From Sinorhizobium sp. B11 (lineage in GTDB: Bacteria > Pseudomonadota > Alphaproteobacteria > Rhizobiales > Rhizobiaceae): a stretch of DNA of 64,000 nucleotides. A model generated the notes under the pieces. That model worked only from the letters and a program-made list of their open reading frames with translations, was not told where the DNA came from and did not search any database. The stretch covers positions 4,274,001 through 4,338,000 of the forward strand of contig CP091034.1 in assembly GCA_039725955.1 (NCBI GenBank), in the 5' to 3' direction. Position 1 is the stretch's first letter; the number at the start of each line of letters is the position of its first letter. Shown in pieces: positions 25,164 to 33,860 of the stretch. The translations under genes and the position numbers were made by a program.

Positions 25164-25939
25164 ACGCGACGCTCGACCATCATCTTCTTGATTTCGGCGA
25201 TCGCCTTGGCCGGGTTCAGACCCTTCGGGCAGGTCTGCGCGCAGTTCATGATCGTGTGGCAACGATAAAGGCGGAACGGATCCTCGAGATTGTCGAGGCG
25301 TTCGCCGGTCGCTTCGTCTCTGGAGTCGATCAGCCAGCGATAGGCCTGGAGCAGGACGGCCGGTCCGAGATAACGGTCGCCGTTCCACCAGTAGCTCGGA
25401 CAGGAGGTCGAGCAGCAGGCGCAGAGAATGCACTCATAGAGGCCGTCGAGCTTCTGACGGTCTTCGTGGCTCTGCTTCCATTCCTTGGCTGGCGTCGGCG
25501 AAACCGTCTTCAGCCAAGGCTCGATCGAACGATGCTGGGCATAGAAATTGCTGAGATCGGGAACCAGATCCTTGACGACAGGCATATGCGGCAGCGGGTA
25601 GATCTTCACCGTGCCCTTGATGTCGTCCATCCCCTTGGTGCAGGCGAGCGTGTTCGTGCCGTCGATGTTCATCGCGCAGGATCCGCAGATGCCTTCACGA
25701 CAGGAACGGCGCAGCGTCAGCGTCGGATCGATCTTGTTCTTGATGTAAAGAAGCGCATCGAGAACCATCGGTCCGCAATCATCGACATCGATGTAGAATG
25801 TGTCGATCGACGGGTTCTGGCCGTCATCCGGGCTCCAGCGATAGACGCGGAACTCGCGGGTGTTCTTGGCACCCGCCGGCTTCGGCCACACCTTGCCTTC
25901 GCGCATCTGAGAGTTTTTAGGGAGAGCGAGTTCAACCAT
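25160..25939 (-). CDS. sdhB: Succinate dehydrogenase iron-sulfur subunit
   Basis: This 259-residue subunit passes electrons from FAD to ubiquinone through three clusters. The 2Fe-2S ligands are in CREGICGSCAMN near residue 80 plus a later Cys. The 4Fe-4S and 3Fe-4S ligands are in CILCACCSTSCPSYWWN near 175 and CHTIMNCAQTCPKGLNP near 230. It follows sdhA by 15 bp. Its last codons overlap the GTG start of a nucleotidyltransferase gene, an unusual extension of the sdh operon. Confidence 0.98.
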   Translation of the reverse strand: MVELALPKNSQMREGKVWPKPAGAKNTREFRVYRWSPDDGQNPSIDTFYIDVDDCGPMVLDALLYIKNKIDPTLTLRRSCREGICGSCAMNIDGTNTLACTKGMDDIKGTVKIYPLPHMPVVKDLVPDLSNFYAQHRSIEPWLKTVSPTPAKEWKQSHEDRQKLDGLYECILCACCSTSCPSYWWNGDRYLGPAVLLQAYRWLIDSRDEATGERLDNLEDPFRLYRCHTIMNCAQTCPKGLNPAKAIAEIKKMMVERRV

Positions 25940-25954
25940 GTCAGGTTCCTCTGA

Positions 25955-27796
25955 TCAGTATACGCGGGCCTTCGGCTCGATCTTGTGGGGATCGATGCCG
26001 TCTGCGATGAGGTCGGTGTGGACAGGCCGGTAGTCGAGCTTCACGTCGCCCGCCTCGTTCACCCAGGCCAGCGTGTGCTTGCGCCAGTTGACGTCGTCGC
26101 GGCCTGCGAACGGACCTGACGTGTAGTCTTCGCGGGCGTGCGAACCGCGGCTTTCCTTGCGGGCTTCGGCGCCATAGATCGTCGTGATGGCGTTTGCCAT
26201 CAGGTTCTGCAGTTCCAGCGTCTCGACGAGGTCGGAATTCCAGATCATCGAGCGGTCGGTGACCTTGATATCCTTGAGTTCGCCCCAGATTTCCGAAAGA
26301 CGGCGGCAGCCGGATTCCAGCGATTCCTGGGTGCGGAACACGGCTGCGTCTTCCTGCATGGCGCGCTGCATCTTCTCGCGCAGCACCGCCGTCGGCGTGC
26401 CGCCACTGGCGTAACGCAGGCCGTCGAAACGGTCCATGATCTTGTCGCAGGCAGCCTTGTTCAGCGCCGGCACCGGTGCGTCGCGATCAATGATCTCGCC
26501 GGCACGGATCGCCGCAGCACGGCCGAAGACCACGAGGTCGATCAGCGAGTTGGAGCCAAGACGGTTTGCGCCGTGAACCGAGGCGCAGCCGGCTTCACCG
26601 ACGGCCATCAGGCCGGGGATAATGCGTTCCGGGTTGGAACTGTCGGCGTTCAACACCTCACCCCAATAGTTCGTGGGAATACCGCCCATATTGTAGTGAA
26701 CGGTCGGCAGAACCGGAATCGGTTCGCGGGTCACATCGACGCCGGCGAAGATCTTGGCGCTCTCGGAAATACCCGGCAAGCGCTCGTGCAGTACGGCCGG
26801 ATCGAGATGGTCGAGATGCAGGAAGATGTGGTCCTTGTTCTTGCCGACACCGCGGCCTTCACGGATTTCCAGCGTCATGCAGCGCGAAACGACATCGCGC
26901 GAGGCGAGGTCCTTGGCCGACGGCGCATAACGCTCCATGAAGCGCTCGCCTTCGGAGTTGACGAGGTAGCCGCCCTCGCCACGAGCGCCTTCGGTGATCA
27001 GACAGCCTGAGCCGTAGATGCCGGTCGGGTGGAACTGCACGAATTCCATGTCCTGCAGCGGCAGGCCCGCACGCGCGATCATACCGCCGCCGTCACCGGT
27101 GCACGTATGGGCAGAGGTTGCCGAGAAATAGGCACGGCCGTAACCGCCGGTCGCCAGCACCACCATCTTGGCGGCGAAGCGATGGATCGTGCCGTCGTCG
27201 AGACACCAGGCGACAACGCCGGTGCAACGGCTGCCGTCGTCGGACATGATCAGGTCAAGCGCAAAGTATTCGACGAAGAACTCGGCATTGTTGCGCAGCG
27301 ACTGGCCGTAGAGCGTATGAAGGATGGCATGGCCGGTACGGTCGGCAACGGCGCAGGTGCGCTGTACCGGCGGGCCTTCGCCGAAATTCTGCATGTGACC
27401 GCCGAACGGGCGCTGGTAGATCTTGCCTTCCTCGTTACGCGAGAAAGGCACGCCGTAATGCTCGAGCTCATAGACCGCCTTCGGCGCTTCCATGGTCAGA
27501 TACTGCATGGCATCGACGTCGCCGAGCCAGTCGGAACCCTTGACGGTATCGTAGAGATGCCACTGCCAGCTATCGGGCGTCATGTTTTGCAGCGAGGCGG
27601 CAATGCCGCCCTGGGCGGCAACCGTATGCGAGCGGGTCGGGAATACCTTGGTGATGCAGGCCGTGCGAAAGCCCTGTTCGGCCATGCCGAGCGTGGCGCG
27701 CAGGCCAGCGCCGCCGGCGCCGACGACGATTACGTCATAGGAATGGTCGACATAGGTGTAGGCCTTCCCATTCTGAGCGGGTGAAGACGTTGCCAT
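25955..27796 (-). CDS. sdhA: Succinate dehydrogenase flavoprotein subunit
   Basis: This 613-residue catalytic subunit of complex II oxidises succinate to fumarate. The dinucleotide-binding GAGGAGLRA is near residue 27. The covalent FAD-linking histidine is in RSHTVAAQGG near 57. The catalytic region includes HPTGIYGSGCLITEGARGEGG near 255, and a C-terminal domain carries the R/H substrate residues. Length and motifs match alphaproteobacterial SdhA. It is preceded by sdhD (7 bp) and followed by sdhB. Confidence 0.99.
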   Translation of the reverse strand: MATSSPAQNGKAYTYVDHSYDVIVVGAGGAGLRATLGMAEQGFRTACITKVFPTRSHTVAAQGGIAASLQNMTPDSWQWHLYDTVKGSDWLGDVDAMQYLTMEAPKAVYELEHYGVPFSRNEEGKIYQRPFGGHMQNFGEGPPVQRTCAVADRTGHAILHTLYGQSLRNNAEFFVEYFALDLIMSDDGSRCTGVVAWCLDDGTIHRFAAKMVVLATGGYGRAYFSATSAHTCTGDGGGMIARAGLPLQDMEFVQFHPTGIYGSGCLITEGARGEGGYLVNSEGERFMERYAPSAKDLASRDVVSRCMTLEIREGRGVGKNKDHIFLHLDHLDPAVLHERLPGISESAKIFAGVDVTREPIPVLPTVHYNMGGIPTNYWGEVLNADSSNPERIIPGLMAVGEAGCASVHGANRLGSNSLIDLVVFGRAAAIRAGEIIDRDAPVPALNKAACDKIMDRFDGLRYASGGTPTAVLREKMQRAMQEDAAVFRTQESLESGCRRLSEIWGELKDIKVTDRSMIWNSDLVETLELQNLMANAITTIYGAEARKESRGSHAREDYTSGPFAGRDDVNWRKHTLAWVNEAGDVKLDYRPVHTDLIADGIDPHKIEPKARVY

Positions 27797-27803
27797 GATA
27801 CGG

Positions 27804-28184
27804 TTATCCTACGAATGCGATTTTCAGAATGGCGAAGAGACAGAGGCCTGCGATCAGCACCGCAAAGAACGTATTCAGCATCAGCAGCAGCAACTTGCCG
27901 ATCTCGCCGTGAACGTAGTCCTCGATGATGACCTGCATGCCGAGCTTCATGTGGATAGTGCCGGAGATGACCATCAGGCCCATGATGACGGCGACGAACG
28001 GGTTCGACAGCGCTCGAACCACGTCGGCATAAGGCGCGCCGGCATAGACGATCATGAAGATGGCGAAGAAGATGATGAGGGGCACATTGGCGACGGCCGT
28101 CAGGCGCTGGCGCCAGAAATGATCGGTGCCTTCCTTGGCGGAGCCGAGGCCGCGAACCTTGCCCAGAGGAGTGCGCATATCCAT
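27804..28184 (-). CDS. sdhD: Succinate dehydrogenase membrane anchor subunit D
   Basis: This 126-residue membrane anchor contributes to the heme b and quinone site. It has three hydrophobic helices, at about residues 33-53, 59-79 and 98-122, with HMKLGMQVIIEDY (heme-histidine and quinone-site region) between helices two and three. The start MDMRTPLGKVRGLGSAKEG at 28184 is the family start; the open frame extends upstream over sdhC and is not used. It follows sdhC by 11 bp. Confidence 0.96.
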   Translation of the reverse strand: MDMRTPLGKVRGLGSAKEGTDHFWRQRLTAVANVPLIIFFAIFMIVYAGAPYADVVRALSNPFVAVIMGLMVISGTIHMKLGMQVIIEDYVHGEIGKLLLLMLNTFFAVLIAGLCLFAILKIAFVG

Positions 28185-28195
28185 GAGTGCGACCT

Positions 28196-28588
28196 TCAGA
28201 AGCGAATGATGAAGCCGATCACCCAGACCAGCACGGTCAGACAGAGCGATCCGATGATATTGGCGATTGCGAGCTTGGTCGAGAATTCCTTCTCGAAGCC
28301 ATGTCCAAGGTCCCACATGAAGTGGCGGAAGCCGCCGAGCAGGTGGTGGATCAATGCCCAGGTGTAACCGAGCAGGACAAGCTTGCCGATAATGCTGCCA
28401 AGCACCCAGTTGGCCCAGTCGTAATAGGCCTGGCCGGTGGCGGCCGCGATCAGCCACCAGGCAATCAGCAGCGTGCCGAAATAGAGAGCGCCACCGGTGA
28501 TACGGTGAACGATCGACATGACCATTGTGGGGATTGGCTTGTAAATTTGCAGATGCGGCGACAGGGGCCGGTTTGTCACATTCGCCAT
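28196..28588 (-). CDS. sdhC: Succinate dehydrogenase cytochrome b556 subunit
   Basis: This 130-residue SdhC begins MANVTNRPLSPHLQIYKPI, the SdhC N-terminal signature. The ligand-bearing SIVHRITGGALYFG is near residue 30, and HHLLGGFRHFMWDLGHG (heme-ligand histidine) near 85, with three membrane helices. The start at 28588 has a GAGGTT RBS. It is the first gene of the sdhCDAB operon, so the promoter should lie in the 302 bp upstream. Confidence 0.97.
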   Translation of the reverse strand: MANVTNRPLSPHLQIYKPIPTMVMSIVHRITGGALYFGTLLIAWWLIAAATGQAYYDWANWVLGSIIGKLVLLGYTWALIHHLLGGFRHFMWDLGHGFEKEFSTKLAIANIIGSLCLTVLVWVIGFIIRF

Positions 28589-28890
28589 CAGAACCTCGCG
28601 GCGTCTTCTCTTTGCCCTTGATGTCAGGGGCATTCTCAGTCAACCACACGAATGACAAAATTCTGTGTGCGTTGCATCAATCTCGACGTTTAATCACCGA
28701 AACCCCTGACGACAAGCATAATTGCTGCCTGCTTTTAATTTAATCGATTCGCGTTACCGGGAAGTTTTCACGGCCGCGAAACTCGTCTCTTTCGCTCTAT
28801 TTTTAACCTGACTGCACGCCTGCGTGGACAACATCGGCCTTTTGGCGCAATCTGGCGTTAACGATTTGTTAGCGTTTCGGAGTTTGGTCC
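28589..28890. other. Divergent intergenic region (sdhC promoter side and upstream of a secreted protein)
   Basis: This 302-bp AT-richer stretch has no supportable gene. It must hold the promoter of sdhCDAB (minus) and of the small secreted-protein gene (plus). Near its right end TTAA-N7-TTAGC (28858-28873) resembles a CtrA site with one changed base. I see no convincing -35/-10 pair. Confidence 0.5.
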
Positions 28891-29385
28891 ATGTTTCCCA
28901 GTCTGCCCAAGACTGCCCTTGCTCTTATCGCGGTGCTGGCAGCACTGCCAGCCGCAGCTGGAGAGCGCCACTTCGATCATCGCTTTCCGCGCCACAACGG
29001 TTTTAACGACGGCGTCTTCCTCGGCAGGCGCACTCACTGGGACAGTGGCCTGCATTTCACACGCGACAACGTCATCCGCTATCGCCCGCGCACCCCTTTT
29101 CTCAGGCAGTTCAACTATCCGGGGACAAACCGTTACGGCCGCAACAACATCGTCGTCATCGCACCCCAGCCCCAGAACTATGATCAGAATTACGGGAGCA
29201 ACGGCGTCTACGCCGGATCGTCCTATGCCTATCAGGCGGATGGCGGGACCTATGTCGGCGGCGACGGGTACTATCGTCTGGCCGGGCCGGAGCGCAACCT
29301 TGCCCCGAAGGCCAAGGTGATCGATGTCGGAATTGCCGACGATCCCTGCTCTTATGAAGCCAATGTCTGCGTCATCAGACCCTAA
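28891..29385 (+). CDS. Small exported protein rich in Tyr, Gly and Asn
   Basis: This 164-residue protein has a signal peptide of about 23 residues (ALIAVLAALPAAAGE). The mature chain has a histidine/arginine-rich start (RHFDHRFPRHNG), a Tyr/Gly/Asn-rich middle (residues about 80-130) and two cysteines near the end (CSYEANVC). I recognise no domain. Its stop codon overlaps that of the convergent methyltransferase gene by four bases. It probably acts in the periplasm or envelope. Confidence 0.8.
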   Translation: MFPSLPKTALALIAVLAALPAAAGERHFDHRFPRHNGFNDGVFLGRRTHWDSGLHFTRDNVIRYRPRTPFLRQFNYPGTNRYGRNNIVVIAPQPQNYDQNYGSNGVYAGSSYAYQADGGTYVGGDGYYRLAGPERNLAPKAKVIDVGIADDPCSYEANVCVIRP

Positions 29386-30029
29386 GGTCTGAACCGCCAG
29401 ACAGTCGTCTTCTTGACCTCGCTGTCTTCAAGCGCCCGGGTGACGGGCACTTCATAGACGGCGCAGAATTCCAGCCTATCCTTTGGCAAATAGGTGCGCC
29501 CGGGATCGCCGACCAGCACGTCCTTGCCCTCGGCCGCGAGCGTCTCGAACCAAGGCACCAGCGCACTGGCGAAGGATTTGTCGTAGAAAACGTCGCCTGC
29601 GAGAACCACATCAGCATCGACGTTCTGACCAATCAGATCGGTCTCGTTGAAGTCCAGCGAGACCGAATTGGCGGCCGCATTCAGCTGCACCGCCGTCTGT
29701 GACCACGGATCGATATCGGCGGCCGTCACCTTGGCCGCGCCAGCCTTGCTTGCGGCAATTCCCACCAATCCGGAACCGCTCGCGAAATCCAATATGCGCT
29801 TTCCTTTGACCGTTTCGGGGTGATCGAGAACGTAGCGCGCCAGCCCCTGACCACCCGCCCAGGCAAAGGCCCAGAAAGGCGGGGGCAGGCCGATCGCCTC
29901 CAGCTCCTCTTCCGTCTTCAGCCAGAGCTCATGGGCTTCGCTGGCCAGATAAAGCTGGATTTCCGGCACATGCGGCGGCGCAAGCAGGCTGGTATTGGCG
30001 CGGATGAAGGTTTCCGGATCGGTTTTCAA
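29382..30029 (-). CDS. Class I methyltransferase, ETF-beta lysine methyltransferase type
   Basis: This 215-residue seven-beta-strand methyltransferase has the SAM-binding motif LDFASGSGLVGIAASKAGA near residue 80. The acidic ADIDPW motif and the GDVFYDKSFA post-motif (near 145) resemble the electron-transfer-flavoprotein beta lysine methyltransferases (COG3897). An Agrobacterium enzyme of this kind has, to my knowledge, been shown to methylate ETF-beta. The substrate here is inferred only. It is 6 bp from the EVE-domain gene and may end the tsaD-gpsA-YciI-EVE transcript. Confidence 0.85.
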   Translation of the reverse strand: MKTDPETFIRANTSLLAPPHVPEIQLYLASEAHELWLKTEEELEAIGLPPPFWAFAWAGGQGLARYVLDHPETVKGKRILDFASGSGLVGIAASKAGAAKVTAADIDPWSQTAVQLNAAANSVSLDFNETDLIGQNVDADVVLAGDVFYDKSFASALVPWFETLAAEGKDVLVGDPGRTYLPKDRLEFCAVYEVPVTRALEDSEVKKTTVWRFRP

Positions 30030-30035
30030 AGCTGC

Positions 30036-30467
30036 TCAGCGCGGCGGGTTGTCGAAACCGCCCATGCGGCAGACCTCGGCCCATTCGTCGTCGGTCACCG
30101 GTTGCACGGAAAGCCGCATCGAGGTGACCAGCGACATCTTGGACAGTTTCTCGTTTGCCTTGATGTCCTTCAGCGTCACCGGCTTCGGCACGTCCATGAC
30201 AGCGCGGATATCGACGCAATCCCAGCGATCGTCGCCCTTCGCTGTCGAATCCGGATGCGAGAGGGCGCAGACTTCGACGATACCGACGATCTCCAGCCCG
30301 TCATTGGAATGGTAGAAGAAACCCTTGTCGCCGATCTGCATGGCCCGCATGTTGTTCCGCGCAAGGTAGTTGCGCACACCGGTCCATTCTGTGCCCTTCT
30401 CGCCGGCCGCCTTCTGCTGCTCCCAGGACCAGGCCGCGGGCTCGGATTTGTAAAGCCAGTGCGCCAT
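30036..30467 (-). CDS. EVE domain protein
   Basis: This 143-residue protein is almost entirely an EVE (PUA-like) domain: MAHWLYKSEPAAWSW at the start, WTGVRNYLARNNMRAMQIGDKGFFYHS near residues 30-55 and the GIVEV strand. EVE domains bind modified nucleotides in DNA or RNA. The start ATG at 30467 has a GAGGG RBS overlapping the end of the YciI gene; a TTG three codons earlier is less likely. It sits in the same run as tsaD, a tRNA-modification gene, which may be meaningful. Confidence 0.92.
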   Translation of the reverse strand: MAHWLYKSEPAAWSWEQQKAAGEKGTEWTGVRNYLARNNMRAMQIGDKGFFYHSNDGLEIVGIVEVCALSHPDSTAKGDDRWDCVDIRAVMDVPKPVTLKDIKANEKLSKMSLVTSMRLSVQPVTDDEWAEVCRMGGFDNPPR

Positions 30468-30472
30468 CGCCC

Positions 30473-30766
30473 TCAAGCCTCCGGCTTGTTGAAGACCCAG
30501 TTGAAGGGCTTTACCTCGACGCTTTCGAAAAGGCCGGCCAGTGCATAGGGGTCGGCAGCGCCGAGCGCCGTGGCATCATCAGCCGTTTCGGCATGGACGA
30601 TCACGAGGCTGCCATTCGGCTTGCCCTCCGCATCGAGAAACGGGCCAGCCATGGCAAGCTTGCCTTCGGCATTCAGCTTGTTGAGATAATCGAGATGGGT
30701 CGCGCGCGTTTCCATGCGCACATTGAGATGGCCGGGCTTGTCCTTGCAGAGAAGGGCGAAAAGCAT
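30473..30766 (-). CDS. YciI family protein
   Basis: This 97-residue YciI-like protein has MLFALLCKDKPGHL, the conserved histidine in ETRATHLDYLNKL, and GPFLDAEGKPNGSLVIV (the DGPF-like turn) with DPYALAGLFESVEVKPF near the end. This is the second YciI protein in the window and differs clearly from the one in the suc operon. It lies 9 bp after gpsA and its stop is within the RBS region of the EVE gene, so it is part of that operon. Reaction unknown. Confidence 0.9.
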   Translation of the reverse strand: MLFALLCKDKPGHLNVRMETRATHLDYLNKLNAEGKLAMAGPFLDAEGKPNGSLVIVHAETADDATALGAADPYALAGLFESVEVKPFNWVFNKPEA

Positions 30767-30775
30767 GTCTGTCTC

Positions 30776-31759
30776 CTATTCGGTCGTAATTGGACGTGTC
30801 ATCGATTGTTCGATGGCTTCAGAAATGCCGAGCCTGCCGTCTATGATTGCGGAAACGGCGTCGGTAATCGGCATCTCGACGCCGAGCTCCTCGGCAAGTC
30901 GTGCGGCAACTGCGGCAGCAAAGGCCCCTTCCACCAACTCGCCATGCGAAGGATCGACCTTTTCGCCGCGTCCGAGCGCAATGCCGAAACGCAGGTTACG
31001 CGACTGATGGCTGGTTGCCGTCAGCACCAGATCGCCGAGGCCGGAAAGCCCGCGCGCCGTATCGGCATTGCCGCCTTTGGCGACGATGAAGCGTGACATC
31101 TCGGCAAGCCCGCGGGCAATCAGTGCCGCCCGCGCCGAATCGCCAATGCCGGCGCCTTCGACAATACCGCAGGCAATCGCCAGTACATTCTTCAACGCAC
31201 CGCCAAGCTGCACACCGATGCGGTCTGCCGAGGCATAGAGGCGGAAGGTGCGGCCGGAGATCGCCTGTGCCAGCCGTTCGGCAACCTGCATGTCGGCCGC
31301 GGCGATGGCCATGGCGGTCGGCAGCCCCTTGGCGATATCGGCGGCAAAGCCCGGGCCGGAGAGAACGCCAACCGGATGATCGGGCAATTCGCGCTCCAGC
31401 ATGTCAGTCAAAAGCGCGCCTGTTTGCCGTTCGATGCCCTTTGCGCAGGTGACCAGGACGGCATCCTTGGCCAGATAAGGACCATATTGCCGTGTGGCAT
31501 CCGCCTGCGCTTGTGACGGCATGGCAAAGAGGACGATGCCCGCATCGGCGATCGCATCTGCCTCAGCGGAGAATTCCAGCGTTTCCGGCAGTGGGATGCC
31601 AGGCAGAACAGCGTCATGAAGCCGTTGCGACCTGAGATCTTCGATCAGCGCGGGATCGCGGCCGACGAGAATTGCCGAATTGCGCCCTGTGAGCGCGATG
31701 ACGGATGCAAGCGCCGTACCGAAAGCTCCCGATCCGACCACAGCGATCCGTTCGCTCAT
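30776..31759 (-). CDS. gpsA: Glycerol-3-phosphate dehydrogenase [NAD(P)+]
   Basis: This 327-residue enzyme makes sn-glycerol-3-phosphate for phospholipid synthesis from dihydroxyacetone phosphate. The NAD(P)-binding motif GSGAFGTALASV is near residue 8. The conserved CAKGIE segment near 105 and the catalytic lysine in GGALKNVLAIACGI near 190 are visible, with the RN segment (QSRNLRFG) near 255. The start ATG at 31759 overlaps the tsaD stop (ATGA), so the two genes are translationally coupled. Length is normal. Confidence 0.98.
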   Translation of the reverse strand: MSERIAVVGSGAFGTALASVIALTGRNSAILVGRDPALIEDLRSQRLHDAVLPGIPLPETLEFSAEADAIADAGIVLFAMPSQAQADATRQYGPYLAKDAVLVTCAKGIERQTGALLTDMLERELPDHPVGVLSGPGFAADIAKGLPTAMAIAAADMQVAERLAQAISGRTFRLYASADRIGVQLGGALKNVLAIACGIVEGAGIGDSARAALIARGLAEMSRFIVAKGGNADTARGLSGLGDLVLTATSHQSRNLRFGIALGRGEKVDPSHGELVEGAFAAAVAARLAEELGVEMPITDAVSAIIDGRLGISEAIEQSMTRPITTE

Positions 31760-32853
31760 GCCTTGGCTCCCCGCTTTCCGGATCCGAGCACGGTCCCGGC
31801 CTTGGAATCGAGCGGCCACCGCGAGCGCGGCTGCACATCGAGATCGTCTGGCACTACGCCCTTCGCCATGCGCTCAAGTCCGGCCCAGGCAATCATAACG
31901 GCGTTGTCGGTGCAGAGGTGAAGAGGCGGCGCGATGAAACGGAAGCCATTCTTGTCGCAGAGCGCCTGAAGCGTGCTGCGGATCTCCTGGTTCGCTGCGA
32001 CGCCGCCGGCCACCACCAGCGCCGGCTTTTCGGGAAGGTCCGGAAATTCCGCCTTGAATCGCTGCAGGCCGCGGCCGATGCGATCTTTCATCGTGCGGGA
32101 AATCGCCTTCTGGAAGGAGGCGCAGATATCGGCGACGTCCTGGTCCGTCAGTGGCGCGATCTCGGTCGCCGCCTGGCGCACGGCCGTCTTCAGGCCCGAG
32201 AAGGAAAAATCGAGCCTCGCTTCGCCAACGAGCGGCCGCGGGAAATTGAAGCGATCGGCATTGCCACCCTGCGCCGTCCTCTCCACCGCCGGCCCGCCGG
32301 GATAGGGAAGGCCGAGCAATTTCGCCGTCTTGTCGAAAGCTTCGCCCAGCGCATCGTCGATCGTCGTGCCCCAGCGCTCGTACTCGCCGATGCCCCGCAC
32401 GAGGATGAGCTGCGTATGGCCGCCGGAAACGAGCAGCATCAGATATGGAAAGGAAAGACCATCCGTCAGCCGCGCCGTCAGCGCATGGCCTTCCAGGTGG
32501 TTGACGGCATAAAGGGGTTTGCCCGCCGCCTTGGCGATCGCCTTGCCGGTCATCAGCCCGACAAGCAGCCCCCCGATCAGGCCGGGCCCCGATGTCGCGG
32601 CAATCGCGTCGACATCCGAGAGCGACACATTGGCGCGCTTCAGGGCTTCGTCGATCAGGTCGTCCAGCGCCTCGACATGGGCGCGGGCCGCAATCTCCGG
32701 CACCACGCCACCATAGGCGCTATGCTCGTCAAGCTGGGAAAGAACGACATCCGACAGGACATTGGAGCGGCCTTCGGCATCGCGCTCGACGACCGCAGCG
32801 GCGGTCTCGTCGCAGCTTGTCTCGATGCCGAGGATGCGCAGAAAGGGAGCCAT
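31756..32853 (-). CDS. tsaD: tRNA N6-adenosine threonylcarbamoyltransferase
   Basis: This 365-residue ASKHA-fold enzyme adds threonylcarbamoyl to A37 of ANN-decoding tRNAs (t6A). It starts RILGIETSCDETAAAVV, carries the metal-binding NHLEGH near residue 118 and VSGGHTQLI near 140, and ends with the conserved LCTDNAVMIAWAGLERM block. The frame stays open 147 codons upstream, antisense to hemC; the ATG at 32853 is the family start. It diverges from hemC across 72 bp. Confidence 0.97.
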   Translation of the reverse strand: MAPFLRILGIETSCDETAAAVVERDAEGRSNVLSDVVLSQLDEHSAYGGVVPEIAARAHVEALDDLIDEALKRANVSLSDVDAIAATSGPGLIGGLLVGLMTGKAIAKAAGKPLYAVNHLEGHALTARLTDGLSFPYLMLLVSGGHTQLILVRGIGEYERWGTTIDDALGEAFDKTAKLLGLPYPGGPAVERTAQGGNADRFNFPRPLVGEARLDFSFSGLKTAVRQAATEIAPLTDQDVADICASFQKAISRTMKDRIGRGLQRFKAEFPDLPEKPALVVAGGVAANQEIRSTLQALCDKNGFRFIAPPLHLCTDNAVMIAWAGLERMAKGVVPDDLDVQPRSRWPLDSKAGTVLGSGKRGAKA

Positions 32854-32925
32854 GAAATCTGTTCGTTGATTGCGATAGGGGTTAAACCTGTTTACGAGAA
32901 CTCCGGTAACAACGGAACAAAGCGG

Positions 32926-33855
32926 ATGCAAACAAAACCTTTCCGTATCGGCACGCGTGGCAGCCCGCTGGCGCTTGCACAGGCGCACGAAGCCCGCGAT
33001 CGGCTGATGGCAGCCCACAATCTGCCGGAGGAAATGTTCGAAATCGTCGTTCTGACGACCAAGGGCGACCGTATCACCGACCGCTCGCTGGCCGAGATCG
33101 GCGGCAAAGGACTTTTCACGGAAGAGCTCGAGCAGCAGCTTGCGGCCGGCGATCTCGATTTTGCCGTGCATTCGAGCAAGGACATGCCGACCAACCTGCC
33201 AGAAGGTCTCTACCTCTCCGCCTATCTGCCGCGCGAAGACATTCGCGACGCGGTTGTCGGCCGCACCGCTCCGAAGCTGATCGACCTGCCCCATGGCGCA
33301 ACCGTCGGCTCATCCTCGCTTCGCCGTCAGGCGCTCATTCGCCGCATGCGGCCGGATATCAACGTCATCACTTTCCGCGGCCTTGTGGACACGCGCCTGC
33401 GCAAGCTGCAGGAAGGTCAGGTCGACGCGACGCTTCTGGCGCTTGCGGGCCTCAAGCGTCTTGGCAAGGTCGAGGTGATCACCGATATCCTCGACCCCGA
33501 TAGCTTCCCGCCGGCACCCGCACAGGGCGCGATCTGTATCGAGAGCCGTATCGACGACAACAGGATCGACGAACTGCTGACGCCGATCAACGATCCGCCG
33601 ACCTTCGACACGGTCTCCTGCGAACGCGCATTCCTTGCCGCCCTCGATGGCTCCTGTCGCACGCCGATCGGCGGTTACGCCGTCTGCGAGGGTGATCAGA
33701 TCCGCTTCTCGGGTCTCATCATTACCCCTGACGGCCGCCATCAGCATGCGATCACCATAGATGGCAATCGCCGCGATGCCGCTGCACTCGGCACCCGCGC
33801 CGGACAGGATGTCCGCGCAAGAGCAGGAAGCAGCTTCTTTGAGGACTGGAGCTAG
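32926..33855 (+). CDS. hemC: Porphobilinogen deaminase (hydroxymethylbilane synthase)
   Basis: This 309-residue enzyme joins four porphobilinogens to form hydroxymethylbilane. The N-terminus RIGTRGSPLALAQA, arginine-rich active-site region GSSSLRRQALIRRMRPD near 130, and the dipyrromethane-cofactor cysteine in LDGSCRTPIGGYA near 245 are all visible. The ATG at 32926 is the family start although its RBS is weak; the open frame runs 1.2 kb further upstream, antisense to tsaD and gpsA. First gene of the hemC-hemD-mic60-hemY run. Confidence 0.97.
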   Translation: MQTKPFRIGTRGSPLALAQAHEARDRLMAAHNLPEEMFEIVVLTTKGDRITDRSLAEIGGKGLFTEELEQQLAAGDLDFAVHSSKDMPTNLPEGLYLSAYLPREDIRDAVVGRTAPKLIDLPHGATVGSSSLRRQALIRRMRPDINVITFRGLVDTRLRKLQEGQVDATLLALAGLKRLGKVEVITDILDPDSFPPAPAQGAICIESRIDDNRIDELLTPINDPPTFDTVSCERAFLAALDGSCRTPIGGYAVCEGDQIRFSGLIITPDGRHQHAITIDGNRRDAAALGTRAGQDVRARAGSSFFEDWS

Positions 33856-33860
33856 CCGGC

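Noticed and set aside
32854..33294. Extension of tsaD upstream to 33294
   Set aside because: The added codons are antisense to hemC, and the TsaD family begins at the MAPFLRILGIETS position.
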